Positions 50,865 to 59,547 of a stretch of 64,000 nt of DNA are shown here, piece after piece. The DNA lies in assembly GCA_050184585.1 (NCBI GenBank), contig JBFXAF010000006.1:1-64000 (forward strand), written 5' to 3'. The stretch comes from JBFXAF01 sp050184585 (GTDB lineage Bacteria; Pseudomonadota; Alphaproteobacteria; Rhizobiales; Rhizobiaceae). The translations under genes were made by a program, and so were the position numbers. The notes under the pieces were generated by a model. The model ran no database searches. It was not told where the DNA came from and worked only from the letters and a program-made list of their open reading frames with translations. How positions within the stretch are numbered: the stretch's first letter is position 1; each line of letters opens with the position of its first letter.

Positions 50865-51685
50865 TGAGCACCGAAGACCTGTCCGGATTCCCGCTCGCGC
50901 TCGAAGACGACAAAGTGCCGATGGTGAGGTTCAGGAACGTCACCAAGAGCTATGGTAGCCTGGTTGTCCTGGACTCGCTCAACCTCGACGTCGCCGAGGG
51001 CGAGATGGTCACGATCATAGGGCCGTCCGGCTCGGGAAAGACGACCGTGCTCAGGATGCTGATGACGCTCGAGACCATCAATGGCGGCGTCATCTATGTC
51101 GACGGTCAGCCGCTGACCCACATGCCCAACGGGGCAGGTCTCGTACCCGCCAACAGCCGCCATCTGCGCCAGACGCGCTCCAAGATCGGCATGTGCTTCC
51201 AGCATTTCAACCTGTTCCCGCACATGACGGCGCTCGAGAACTGCATGGAGGGTCCCGTGCATGTGCTCGGCCTGCCGAAGAAGGAAGCGCGCGAGCGGGC
51301 GGAGGAACTCCTGCAGATGGTGGGAATGGCCGAAAAGCGGGACCAGCACCCCTCGCGCCTGTCGGGCGGCCAGCAGCAGCGCGTCGCCATCGCCCGCGCG
51401 CTCGCGATGCGGCCGAAGGTCATGCTGTTCGACGAGGTCACGTCCGCCCTAGACCCAGAGGTCATCGGCGAGGTCACCAACGTCATCCGCAAGCTTGTCG
51501 CCGAATTCAATCTCACGATGCTGATGGTCACGCACCAGATGGGCTTTGCAAAGGACATCTCCGACCGCGTCTGCTTCTTCTACGGCGGCAAGATCTGCGA
51601 GCAGGGCACGCCGGATCGGCTCTTCGGCAACCCGCAGCAGGAGCGCACGCAGCAGTTCCTCAGCGCCGTCAAGGAGGCCGGGTAG
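50864..51685 (+). CDS. ehuA: Ectoine ABC transporter ATPase EhuA
   Basis: A 273-aa ATP-binding subunit of the polar-amino-acid class. Walker A is GPSGSGKT (~50-57), the signature RLSGGQQQR and Walker B VMLFDEVTSAL (DEVTSALDPE is typical of this class). It powers import through EhuC/EhuD. It starts within the ehuD stop (TGATG) and ends six bases before eutB, so import and catabolism are on one message. Closest general relatives are GlnQ/HisP; the ectoine specificity follows from context. Confidence 0.92.
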   Translation: MSTEDLSGFPLALEDDKVPMVRFRNVTKSYGSLVVLDSLNLDVAEGEMVTIIGPSGSGKTTVLRMLMTLETINGGVIYVDGQPLTHMPNGAGLVPANSRHLRQTRSKIGMCFQHFNLFPHMTALENCMEGPVHVLGLPKKEARERAEELLQMVGMAEKRDQHPSRLSGGQQQRVAIARALAMRPKVMLFDEVTSALDPEVIGEVTNVIRKLVAEFNLTMLMVTHQMGFAKDISDRVCFFYGGKICEQGTPDRLFGNPQQERTQQFLSAVKEAG

Positions 51686-51691
51686 GCTCGT

Positions 51692-52696
51692 GTGCTGACG
51701 CTCGCCGAAATCCTGGCGGCACGGCGCAGAATCGCCGGCGTCGCGGCGCGCACGCCCCTGGCGCCCTCGCCATTCCTGACATCACGCGTGGGCAGCGTCG
51801 TCCTGCTCAAGCTGGAAATCGCGCAGCCGATCGGCGCGTTCAAGCTGCGCGGCGCCGCCAACGCGGTGCTCGGACTTCCTGACCACACAGCCGGCGTGAC
51901 CTGCTGCTCGACCGGCAATCACGGCCGCGGCGTCGCCTTCGCAGCACGCGCACGGCGCCTGCGCGCCGTCGTCTGCATGTCATCGCTCGTCCCCCGGGCG
52001 AAGGTGGAGGGAATTCGCGCGCTCGGCGCGGAGGTCCGCATCGTCGGCGCCAGCCAGGACGAGGCGCACGCCGAAAGCCGGCGGATAGCGCGCGAGGAAG
52101 GGCTGGTCGAGATCTCGCCCTTCGACGACCCACTCGTCATCGCGGGCCAGGGCACGATCGGACTGGAACTGATGGAAGACCGGCCGGACCTCGCCACGGT
52201 GCTGGTGCCGCTGTCGGGCGGCGGTCTGGCCGCCGGCGTCGCGCTCGCGGTCAAGACCATCAGCCCGCGCACCAAGGTGATCGGCGTTTCCATGGACCGG
52301 GGCGCCGCCATGCACGCCTCCATCCGCGCCGGCCACCCCGTCGAAGTCGAGGAGGTGGCAAGCCTCGCGGATTCGCTCGGCGGCGGCGTGGGGCTGGAGA
52401 ACCGCCTCTCCTTTCCGATGTGCCGCGACCTGCTGGACGATGTCGTCCTGGTCGCGGAGGCGGAGATCTACACCGCCATGCAGGCGCTCTACTTCGAGGA
52501 CCGCCTGGTCGCCGAGGGCGCCAGCGTCGTCGGCATCGCGGCCCTGCTGGCGGGCAGGCTGCCGGACATCCCTGGCCCGGTCGCAACCATCGTGACCGGG
52601 CGCAACGTCGACATGACGGCCTTCACCAACATCATCGCGGGGCGCGATGTCCGCCTGGGCGACCTCAACCTGCAAGGGCACGCCTATGCCGCATGA
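51692..52696 (+). CDS. eutB: EutB, threonine-dehydratase-like PLP enzyme
   Basis: A 334-aa PLP-dependent enzyme of the serine/threonine dehydratase fold. The cofactor lysine lies in GAFKLRGAANAV (~50-61), and the phosphate-binding glycine loop VLVPLSGGGLAAGVAL is clear. In ectoine clusters EutB acts with EutC (and EutA) in conversion of 5-hydroxyectoine to ectoine. The start is GTG 51692; its ribosome site (GGAGG) is in the end of ehuA. It overlaps eutC by eleven bases. Sequence alone would also allow a general threo-3-hydroxyaspartate or serine dehydratase; the tight eutB-eutC pairing favours the ectoine role. Confidence 0.9.
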   Translation: MLTLAEILAARRRIAGVAARTPLAPSPFLTSRVGSVVLLKLEIAQPIGAFKLRGAANAVLGLPDHTAGVTCCSTGNHGRGVAFAARARRLRAVVCMSSLVPRAKVEGIRALGAEVRIVGASQDEAHAESRRIAREEGLVEISPFDDPLVIAGQGTIGLELMEDRPDLATVLVPLSGGGLAAGVALAVKTISPRTKVIGVSMDRGAAMHASIRAGHPVEVEEVASLADSLGGGVGLENRLSFPMCRDLLDDVVLVAEAEIYTAMQALYFEDRLVAEGASVVGIAALLAGRLPDIPGPVATIVTGRNVDMTAFTNIIAGRDVRLGDLNLQGHAYAA

Positions 52697-53678
52697 CGTA
52701 ACGGTACTCACGGAAGCCGAACTGCGGCGCGCCGTGCATCTCGACCTTCAGGCGATCGAGGTGGTGGAGAGGGCGTTCGCGGCGCTGGCCACGGGAAAGG
52801 TGGTGATGCCGCCGATCCTGTCGATGGCGATCCCCGAGGCCAATGGCGAGGTCGACGTGAAGACCGCCTTCATCCCAGGCTTCGAAGGCTTCGCCATCAA
52901 GGTCAGCCCCGGATTCTTCGACAACCCGAAGATCGGCCTGCCCAGCCTCAACGGGCTCATGATCCTGTTCTCGGCGCGTACCGGCCAGGTGCTCGCGCTA
53001 CTGCTCGACAATGGCTACCTGACCGACGTGCGCACCGCCGCGGCCGGCGCGGTCGCGGCGAAGCATCTGGCGCCCGCCCGCGTCGAGATCGCCGGGGTCA
53101 TCGGCACCGGCGTGCAGGCGCGGCTCCAGATGCAGGCGGCGCATCTGGTGCGACCGTTCGATCGCGTGCTGGTGTGGGGCCGCGACGCGGCAAAGGCGGA
53201 AGACTGCGCGCGCGACATCGCGGGCGCGCTCGGCATCGTCGCGAGCTACGAGCCCGATCCGGCGCTGCTCGTCGCCGCAAGCCAGCTGGTCGTCACCACG
53301 ACGCCGGCCGAGGAACCCGTACTGAAGGCCAAATGGCTGCATCCCGGCCTGCACGTCACGGCGATGGGGTCGGACCAGGCGGGCAAGAACGAGATCGAGG
53401 CGGCGGCGCTCGCAGGGGCCGACCTCTACGTGGCCGATCGGGTCAGCCAGTGCGAGAAACTGGGCGAACTGCGGAGCGCCATCGCGGCGGGCGTGTGGAC
53501 ACGCGGCACGCCGCCGGAACTGGGCGAGCTCATTTCCGGGGCGAAGTCCGGCCGCACGAGCGATGAGCAAATCACCATCTGCGACCTGACCGGCACCGGC
53601 GCACAGGACACCGCCATTGCGACCTTCGCGCTTGCAGCCGCGCGAAAGGCTGGCGTGGGGTCGGCGATCACGACATGA
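52686..53678 (+). CDS. eutC: EutC, ornithine cyclodeaminase/mu-crystallin family
   Basis: A 330-aa NAD(P)-dependent protein of the ornithine cyclodeaminase family. VKVSPGFFDNPKIGLPSLNG (substrate region) and the Rossmann entry AGVIGTGVQARLQ with VWGRDAAKAE are present, as is TAMGSDQAGKNEI. In the ectoine route it works with EutB on hydroxyectoine. The ATG at 52686 lies inside the eutB end, and an AAGGG precedes it. The stop overlaps the asnC start as ATGA. EutA (Asp/Glu-racemase-like), usually encoded with these two, is not in the window. Confidence 0.9.
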   Translation: MPHDVTVLTEAELRRAVHLDLQAIEVVERAFAALATGKVVMPPILSMAIPEANGEVDVKTAFIPGFEGFAIKVSPGFFDNPKIGLPSLNGLMILFSARTGQVLALLLDNGYLTDVRTAAAGAVAAKHLAPARVEIAGVIGTGVQARLQMQAAHLVRPFDRVLVWGRDAAKAEDCARDIAGALGIVASYEPDPALLVAASQLVVTTTPAEEPVLKAKWLHPGLHVTAMGSDQAGKNEIEAAALAGADLYVADRVSQCEKLGELRSAIAAGVWTRGTPPELGELISGAKSGRTSDEQITICDLTGTGAQDTAIATFALAAARKAGVGSAITT

Positions 53679-54172
53679 CCATGCTGAAGCTCGACGATCG
53701 AGACCTGAAGATGCTGGCCGTGCTGAGCCGGGAGGGCCGCATCTCCAAGGCGGAGCTGGCCAAGCGGGTGAACCTGTCGGCCGCGCCCTGCTGGGAGCGG
53801 CTGAAGCGGCTCGAGGACGCCGGCATCATCACCGGCTACCGCGCCGAGGTGGCGCTGAAGAAGATCGCCCGGCACATCACCGTGTTCATGGCGGCCGAAC
53901 TCGAACAGCACCGGGCCGAGGACTTCCAGATCTTCGAGCGCGCGATCCAGGGGCATGCCGGGATCGTCGCCGTCTGGGCGGTGGGCGGCGGCTTCGATTA
54001 CATCCTGCAGATCGTCACCCGCGACATCGATTCCTACCAGCGCCTCGTCGACCACCTGCTGGAGGCGCGCGTCGGGCTGGCCCGCTACTTCACTTATGTC
54101 GTGACCAAGCAGGTGAAGGCGGCGGCGGAGTTGCCCCTTGACGAACTGGGGCTGGGACACGCCGAGGAATGA
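53675..54172 (+). CDS. Lrp/AsnC-family regulator of ectoine genes
   Basis: A 165-aa Lrp/AsnC protein. The N-terminal HTH is KMLAVLSREGRISKAELAKR with NLSAAPCWERLKRLE as recognition helix, followed by the RAM effector domain (IVAVWAVGGGFDYILQIVTR). In ectoine clusters an AsnC/DoeX protein senses acetyl-diaminobutyrate or diaminobutyrate and activates the operon. The gene is coupled to eutC (ATGA) and followed by ssd. With the FCD-GntR regulator on the other strand, the locus has two regulators, one probably repressing and one activating. Confidence 0.92.
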   Translation: MTMLKLDDRDLKMLAVLSREGRISKAELAKRVNLSAAPCWERLKRLEDAGIITGYRAEVALKKIARHITVFMAAELEQHRAEDFQIFERAIQGHAGIVAVWAVGGGFDYILQIVTRDIDSYQRLVDHLLEARVGLARYFTYVVTKQVKAAAELPLDELGLGHAEE

Positions 54173-54288
54173 TTGGCGCGGCGGCCCGGGTTCCGAAGGA
54201 TCGTCGGCGGGGCGGCGCGACTTCGAAGGTTTCTTCGGCGGCGAACGATCCACAATGGCGACACAGCCAAGCCAGGGATCCGCACGCC

Positions 54289-55773
54289 ATGTCCTCGCTC
54301 GCCATCCTGCAGAAGACCGACCTATCGATCCTCGACGACCCGCGGCTGTTCCGCGAGTTCGCCTATGTGGGCGGAGCCTGGACCGCAGGCGGCGGCCGGC
54401 GTTCCGTCGACGTCACCGACCCCGCCGACGGCTCGCGCATCGGCGCGGTCCCGGCGCTGACGGCGGCGGACGCCCGCGAGGCCGTCGAGGTCGCGCATCG
54501 CGCATTCGCGCTGTGGTCGGCGGAACTGCCGCAGACACGATCCGGCATCCTGAAGCGCTGGTTCGAGCTCATCGTCGGCGCGCGCGAGGATCTCGCCCGC
54601 CTGATGGTGCAGGAACAGGGCAAGCCGCTGTCGGAAGCGCGCGGCGAAATCGACTATGCGGCCTCCTTCGTGGAGTTCTACGCCGAGGAGGCGAAGCGGC
54701 TGAACGTGGAGGGCGTCAGCCCCCATCTGGCCGATGCCGACATGCAGGTCATGCGCCAGCCGGTCGGGGTCGCTGCTCTGGTCACACCGTGGAATTTTCC
54801 CGCCGCCATGCTGACCCGAAAGGCGGGGGCGGCGCTCGCCTCGGGCTGCACGGTGGTCTGCCACCCCTCTTCGGAGACGCCGTTCTCGGCGCTGGCGCTC
54901 GCCGAACTGTCCGAGCGCGCCGGCCTTCCCGCCGGCGTCTTCAACGTCGTCACCGGCAATGCGCCGGAGGTGGTCGGCGCGCTGACCGCCTCGCCGCTGG
55001 TGCGGGCCTTGTCCTTCACCGGCTCGACCGAGATCGGACGGCTGCTCTACGCGCAGTCGGCGCCGACGATCAAGCGCCTGGTCATGGAACTCGGCGGCCA
55101 CGCGCCCTTCATCGCCTTCGCGGACTGCGATTTCGACCGCGCGGTGGATCGCGCGATGTCGGCCAAATTCGCCACGTCGGGCCAGGACTGTCTCGCCGCG
55201 AACCGTTTCTACATCGAGCGGCCGATCTACGAACGCTTCGTCGCCGCGTTCGCAGAGCGCGTCGGGGAGCTCACCGTCGGTCACGGCATGTCCGACGCCG
55301 ACATCGGCCCGCTGATGAACGCGCGCGCCGTCGCCAAGCAACGCGAACACGTCGCCGACGCGGTGGCGCGCGGCGCACGCCTGGTGCGCGGCGGCGACGC
55401 GCACCCGGCCGGACCGCTGTTCTACCAGCCGACCGTTCTCGCCGACGTACCGGAGAGGGCGGCGATCTTCCAGGAGGAGACGTTCGGCCCGATCGCCGCA
55501 TTCACGCCATTCGACGAGGAAAGCGACGTGCTGGCGCGCGCCAACCGCACCGAGACCGGCCTCGTCGCATATCTGCACACGTCCGATCCCGCACGGATCG
55601 GGCGGATGAGCCGGGGACTGGAGTTCGGCATGGTCGCGGTCAACCGCACCAAGATCACAGGCGCGCCGGCGCCGTTCGGCGGCGTCAAGCAGGCCGGCCT
55701 CGGCCGCGAGGGATCGCGGCATGGCATGGAAGCCTTCACCGACCTGAAATATGTCTGCCGCGACGTCGGCTGA
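54289..55773 (+). CDS. ssd: Aldehyde dehydrogenase (Ssd/DoeC-type)
   Basis: A 494-aa NAD(P)-dependent aldehyde dehydrogenase of the succinate-semialdehyde type. The catalytic Glu is E267 in MELGGH and the nucleophile C301 in SGQDCLAAN; TPWNFP at ~166-171 and FTGSTEIG at ~243-250 bind cofactor. The usual Lys of KPSSETP is His here (CHPSSETP, ~191-198). In ectoine breakdown it oxidises aspartate semialdehyde to aspartate. The ATG at 54289 has AGGGAT at usable spacing; a longer frame to 54169 overlaps asnC and is rejected. It is named ssd in many ectoine operons; DoeC is the functional synonym. Confidence 0.88.
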   Translation: MSSLAILQKTDLSILDDPRLFREFAYVGGAWTAGGGRRSVDVTDPADGSRIGAVPALTAADAREAVEVAHRAFALWSAELPQTRSGILKRWFELIVGAREDLARLMVQEQGKPLSEARGEIDYAASFVEFYAEEAKRLNVEGVSPHLADADMQVMRQPVGVAALVTPWNFPAAMLTRKAGAALASGCTVVCHPSSETPFSALALAELSERAGLPAGVFNVVTGNAPEVVGALTASPLVRALSFTGSTEIGRLLYAQSAPTIKRLVMELGGHAPFIAFADCDFDRAVDRAMSAKFATSGQDCLAANRFYIERPIYERFVAAFAERVGELTVGHGMSDADIGPLMNARAVAKQREHVADAVARGARLVRGGDAHPAGPLFYQPTVLADVPERAAIFQEETFGPIAAFTPFDEESDVLARANRTETGLVAYLHTSDPARIGRMSRGLEFGMVAVNRTKITGAPAPFGGVKQAGLGREGSRHGMEAFTDLKYVCRDVG

Positions 55774-55855
55774 TCGGCAAACGCCCGGTGGAAACCCTGC
55801 CAAAATGCCGACCGAAGAACCGTCGTCAGGTCCGATCGTGAAACAGGAGTCCGCG

Positions 55856-57229
55856 ATGCTGCGCAACGATACGCTCGACCAGTGGGATCGAGAGAACTTC
55901 TTCCACCCCTCGACCCACCTCGCCCAGTTCGCCCGCGGCGAGGCGCCGAACCGCATCGTAACGGGCGGCAAGGGCGTCCACATCGAGGATCGCGACGGCA
56001 ACCGCCTGCTCGACGCCTTCGCCGGGCTCTACTGCGTCAATGTCGGCTACGGGAGGACCGAGATCGCCGAGGCGATCGCGAGCCAGGCGAAGGAACTCGC
56101 CTACTACCACTCCTATGTCGGCCACGGCACCGAGGCGTCGATCACGCTTGCGAAGATGGTCATGGAGCGCGCGCCGAAGAGCATGTCGAGGGTCTATTTC
56201 GGCCTCGGCGGCTCCGACGCCAACGAGACCAACGTCAAGCTCGTCTGGTACTACAACAACATCCTCGGCCGACCGGAAAAGAAGAAGATCGTCTCACGCT
56301 GGCGCGGCTACCACGGCTCCGGGCTGGTCACCGGCTCGCTGACAGGGCTGAAGCTCTTCCACGACAAGTTCGACCTGCCGCTGGACCGCATCCTGCACAC
56401 CGAGGCGCCGTACTACTACCGCCGCCCGGACCTCGCCATGAGCGAGGCCGATTTCGTCGCTTATTGCGCCGACGAGTTGGAGAAGCTCATCGCCCGCGAA
56501 GGCGCCGGCGCGATCGCCGCCTTCATCGGCGAGCCGGTGCTGGGCACCGGCGGCATCGTGCCGCCGCCGGCAGGCTACTGGCAGGCGATCCAGAAGGTTC
56601 TGAACCGGCACGACATCCTGCTGATCGCCGACGAGGTGGTGACCGGCTTCGGCCGCCTCGGCACGATGTTCGGCTCGGACCACTACGGCATGCGGCCGGA
56701 CTTCATCACCATCGCCAAGGGTCTGACCTCCGCCTACGCGCCGCTGTCGGGCTCCATCGTCTCCGACAGGGTCTGGACGGTGCTGGAGAAGGGCACGGAC
56801 GAGAACGGGCCGATTGGCCATGGCTGGACCTATTCCGCCCATCCGATCGGCGCGGCGGCGGGCGTCGCCAACCTCAAGCTGATCGACAGCCTCGGGCTGG
56901 TGAAGAACGCGGGCGAGACCGGCGCGTATTTCAACAAGGCGATGAAGGCCGCCCTCGGCGACCATCCGCATGTCGGCGACGTGCGCGGCGAAGGTCTGCT
57001 GTGCGCGGTCGAATTCGTCGAGGAGCGCGAGGGACGCAGGTTCTACGATCCGTCCGCCAAGATCGGTCCCCAGGTCGCGTCCGCGCTGCTCGGCCTGGGC
57101 GTCATTGCGCGCGCCATGCCGCAGGGCGACATACTGGGCTTCGCGCCGCCGCTCTGCCTGACGCGCGCCGAGGCCGACGAGGTGGTCGAGAAGACCGTGA
57201 AGGCGGTGACGAAGGTTCTCGGAGCGTAG
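55856..57229 (+). CDS. atf: Class III aminotransferase (Atf/DoeD-type)
   Basis: A 457-aa PLP-dependent class III aminotransferase. DAFAGLYCVNVGYG near the start, GGSDANETNVKLVWYYNN, ADEVVTGFGRLGTMFG and the cofactor lysine in ITIAKGLTSAYAP are all characteristic. In the ectoine route it converts L-2,4-diaminobutyrate to aspartate semialdehyde, the substrate of the preceding dehydrogenase. The ATG at 55856 has CAGGAG seven bases upstream and is preferred to an ATG at 55751 overlapping ssd. It is the last gene of the plus-strand operon; a hairpin separates it from the convergent kinase gene. Confidence 0.9.
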   Translation: MLRNDTLDQWDRENFFHPSTHLAQFARGEAPNRIVTGGKGVHIEDRDGNRLLDAFAGLYCVNVGYGRTEIAEAIASQAKELAYYHSYVGHGTEASITLAKMVMERAPKSMSRVYFGLGGSDANETNVKLVWYYNNILGRPEKKKIVSRWRGYHGSGLVTGSLTGLKLFHDKFDLPLDRILHTEAPYYYRRPDLAMSEADFVAYCADELEKLIAREGAGAIAAFIGEPVLGTGGIVPPPAGYWQAIQKVLNRHDILLIADEVVTGFGRLGTMFGSDHYGMRPDFITIAKGLTSAYAPLSGSIVSDRVWTVLEKGTDENGPIGHGWTYSAHPIGAAAGVANLKLIDSLGLVKNAGETGAYFNKAMKAALGDHPHVGDVRGEGLLCAVEFVEEREGRRFYDPSAKIGPQVASALLGLGVIARAMPQGDILGFAPPLCLTRAEADEVVEKTVKAVTKVLGA

Positions 57230-57252
57230 CGAAATGTGGCGCCGGCCATGGC

Positions 57253-57271
57253 GAGGCTTTCGTCAAGCCTC
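57253..57271. terminator. Hairpin between convergent ectoine and polyol operons
   Basis: GAGGCTT (57253-57259) and AAGCCTC (57265-57271) form a perfect 7-bp stem around TCGTC, in the 48-base gap between the ends of atf (plus) and the kinase (minus). There is no T run in either direction, so it is a modest bidirectional terminator at best. Confidence 0.45.
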
Positions 57272-57277
57272 AAGGGC

Positions 57278-58852
57278 TCAGGCGAGCACTTGAATCTCGC
57301 GCCGGTGTTCGTGCATGCGCAGGAACACACGGTAGTCGCGGTCGTATGCGGCCCGCAGCGCCGGGTTCGGGTCACGGCGGCGGTCGAGCTGGCGCATAGC
57401 GCCGCAGCTCGCGGCAAGGTCGGCATGCCAGCCAGCGGCGCTCGCCGCGGTCATCGCGGTTCCGAGCAGCACCGCATCCTCGGCCGTCGTCTCGCTGACC
57501 ACGCATCCGGTCGCGTCGGCATAGAGTTCCATGAGCAGCGCGTTGCGGGTATGGCCACCGGTCACATGCAGCGTGTCGATGCTGTAGCCGTGGGCGTTCA
57601 GGTGGTCGAGGATGTGGCGGACGCCGAGCGCGATGCCGACGCAGGTCCGCCAATAGAGGCGGCACAGGCCGTCGAAGGAGGCGTCGAGCGCCAGCCCCGA
57701 AACGACTCCGCGGGCATGCGAATCGGCGAAGGGCGAGCGGTTGCCGTGGAAGTCGGGGAGCACATGGAGGCCCGACGCGAAGCCGAGACCTTCGGCGGCG
57801 CGCAGATGCGCGATCCGCGCGACGATGCGGCCGTGGGTGGCGGCGTCCGGCTCCGCCCCGCCCCCGTGGACGCGGATAACGTGGTCGAGCAGCGCGCCGG
57901 TCGCCGACTGACCGCCCTCGGACAGCCAGTAGCCGGGCAAGGCCGCACCCAGATATGGCCCCCAGATGCCCGGAACCAGGCGCGCATCGGCCGACATGCC
58001 CATCACGCAGCTCGACGTGCCGGCGATCAGCGCCAAGTGCCGCTCCAGCGCACCGCCGGCGAAGCCGCCGATGACGCCGAGCGCGCCGGCGAAGGCGTCG
58101 ATCAGGCCCACCCCGACCTTGCAGCTCTCGTCCAGTCCGAGTTCGGCCGCAGCATCCGGCGTCAACGTCCCGACCGTCGCGCCGACCGGGGTGGACGCGC
58201 CCTGGAGGCCGCCCCGAGACATGAGGTCGCCGATCCCGACGGCATCGAAGAAATCCGCCTGCCAGCCGCCCCTATGGGGAAGATAGGTCCACTTGCTGGT
58301 GAGCGTGCACTGCGAGCGCGCCAGCGATCCGGTCGCCTTCCAGGTGAGGAAGTCGGCGAGATCGAAAAACAAGGCCGAGGCCTCCCATGACGCCGGCGCG
58401 TTGCGCTTGAGCCACATCAGCTTGGGCGTCTGCATCTCGGGCGACATCACGCCGCCGACATGGTCGAGGACCGGATGGCGCGTGGCCGTGCATTCGTCGG
58501 CCTCGGCGAGCGCCCGATGATCGAGCCACACGATCGTATCCCAGCGCGGATCGCCGTCCGTCGACACGGAGACGCCAGCCCCGTCCTTGCCCCGCACGAC
58601 CAGCGAGCACGTCGCGTCGAATCCGACGCCGGCCACGTCGGCCGGTCCACAACCGGCCTTCTCCAGGGCAGCGCGCAGGGCGCGGCGGACCGAGCGCCAG
58701 ATGTCCTCCGAATCGTGCTCGGCATGGTCGAGGCGCGGCCGGTTCATGACGATCGGGTGTTCGCCGCGACCGATCATGCGGCCATCGCGGTCGAAGATGC
58801 CGGCGCGGGCGCTGCCTGTCCCGACATCGACCGCCGCCACCAGCTCGCGCAT
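57278..58852 (-). CDS. FGGY-family pentulose kinase
   Basis: A 524-aa sugar kinase of the FGGY family, of the D-ribulokinase-like subgroup. The ATP/phosphate entry is AAVDVGTGSARAGIFDRDGR (~6-25); GVGFDATCSLV, GLIDAFAGALGV and LHVTGGHTRNALLM follow in order. It phosphorylates a ketopentose (ribulose or xylulose), or a ketose from polyol oxidation. It starts at ATG 58852, overlapping the HAD stop by one base (TGATG), and is the last gene of the smo-type operon. A longer open frame to 59437 overlaps the HAD gene and is rejected. Confidence 0.88.
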   Translation of the reverse strand: MRELVAAVDVGTGSARAGIFDRDGRMIGRGEHPIVMNRPRLDHAEHDSEDIWRSVRRALRAALEKAGCGPADVAGVGFDATCSLVVRGKDGAGVSVSTDGDPRWDTIVWLDHRALAEADECTATRHPVLDHVGGVMSPEMQTPKLMWLKRNAPASWEASALFFDLADFLTWKATGSLARSQCTLTSKWTYLPHRGGWQADFFDAVGIGDLMSRGGLQGASTPVGATVGTLTPDAAAELGLDESCKVGVGLIDAFAGALGVIGGFAGGALERHLALIAGTSSCVMGMSADARLVPGIWGPYLGAALPGYWLSEGGQSATGALLDHVIRVHGGGAEPDAATHGRIVARIAHLRAAEGLGFASGLHVLPDFHGNRSPFADSHARGVVSGLALDASFDGLCRLYWRTCVGIALGVRHILDHLNAHGYSIDTLHVTGGHTRNALLMELYADATGCVVSETTAEDAVLLGTAMTAASAAGWHADLAASCGAMRQLDRRRDPNPALRAAYDRDYRVFLRMHEHRREIQVLA

Positions 58853-59547
58853 CAGGCGACCCTTGGACCGAATCGGCCGAGCAGGCCCGGGAGCGCGCGC
58901 ATGTCGTCGAAGACCGCATCGGGCGACAGAGCATCGACCGCGTCGCGCAGCCCGCACGCCCGCGCGTGGGACCCGCCGACGAAGGCGAGCACATGCATGC
59001 CGGCGCGGCGCGCGGCCTCGATGCCCGCAGGGCTGTCCTCGACCACCACACAGGCCGCCGCTGGTACGTTCATGGCGCGGGCGGCGTGAAGGAAAAGGTC
59101 CGGGGCGGGCTTGCCGTTCTCGACCATCGTCGAACTGTATATGTGCGGTTCCAGCCTTTCCAGTAGTCCGGTGACGCCAAGCGACAGCCTGATGCGCTCG
59201 GGCTGGCTGGACGAGGCGACGCAGCGTTTCGGCCCGATCAAGTCCAGCGTTTCGCCAATCCCGGGAATCGGCAGCAACTCCGTCCTGAAACGATCGTGGA
59301 GGCGGATCCGTACCTGGTCGAGGTGCCAGGGCGTGATCTCGAAACCGAACTCGACACGGACGATGCCGGCAATGGAGGCCATCGACAGGCCCAGAAAGCG
59401 GCGATAGGCGGCCATCTCCTCGACGACGACGCCCCATTTGGCGAACATGTCGAGCAGGACGCGAATGGAAATGGGTTCGCTGTCCACCAGCACTCCGTCG
59501 CAGTCGAAGATGACTGGAGGAAAGCCTGTGTCCGCCGGATCAGCCAT
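58852..59547 (-). CDS. HAD-superfamily phosphatase (beta-phosphoglucomutase-like)
   Basis: A 231-aa HAD hydrolase. Motif I is FDCDGVLVDSEP (catalytic Asp pair, ~13-24), motif II VASSSQPERI, motif III with the lysine in NGKPAPDLFLHAA and motif IV VVVEDSPAGI. It removes or moves phosphate on a sugar phosphate. The ATG at 59547 is inside the end of the mannitol dehydrogenase gene (eight-base overlap), and the gene overlaps the kinase start at its end, so all three are coupled. HAD phosphatases of this subgroup are regular members of rhizobial and Rhodobacter polyol operons. Confidence 0.88.
   Translation of the reverse strand: MADPADTGFPPVIFDCDGVLVDSEPISIRVLLDMFAKWGVVVEEMAAYRRFLGLSMASIAGIVRVEFGFEITPWHLDQVRIRLHDRFRTELLPIPGIGETLDLIGPKRCVASSSQPERIRLSLGVTGLLERLEPHIYSSTMVENGKPAPDLFLHAARAMNVPAAACVVVEDSPAGIEAARRAGMHVLAFVGGSHARACGLRDAVDALSPDAVFDDMRALPGLLGRFGPRVA

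Noticed and set aside
55882..57399. A 505-codon plus-strand frame over the aminotransferase.
   Set aside because: Arg/Gly-rich shadow in a second frame of the class III aminotransferase gene.
57278..59437. A 719-codon frame for the FGGY kinase.
   Set aside because: The first ~195 codons overlap the HAD gene out of frame; the kinase motif begins right after the ATG at 58852.
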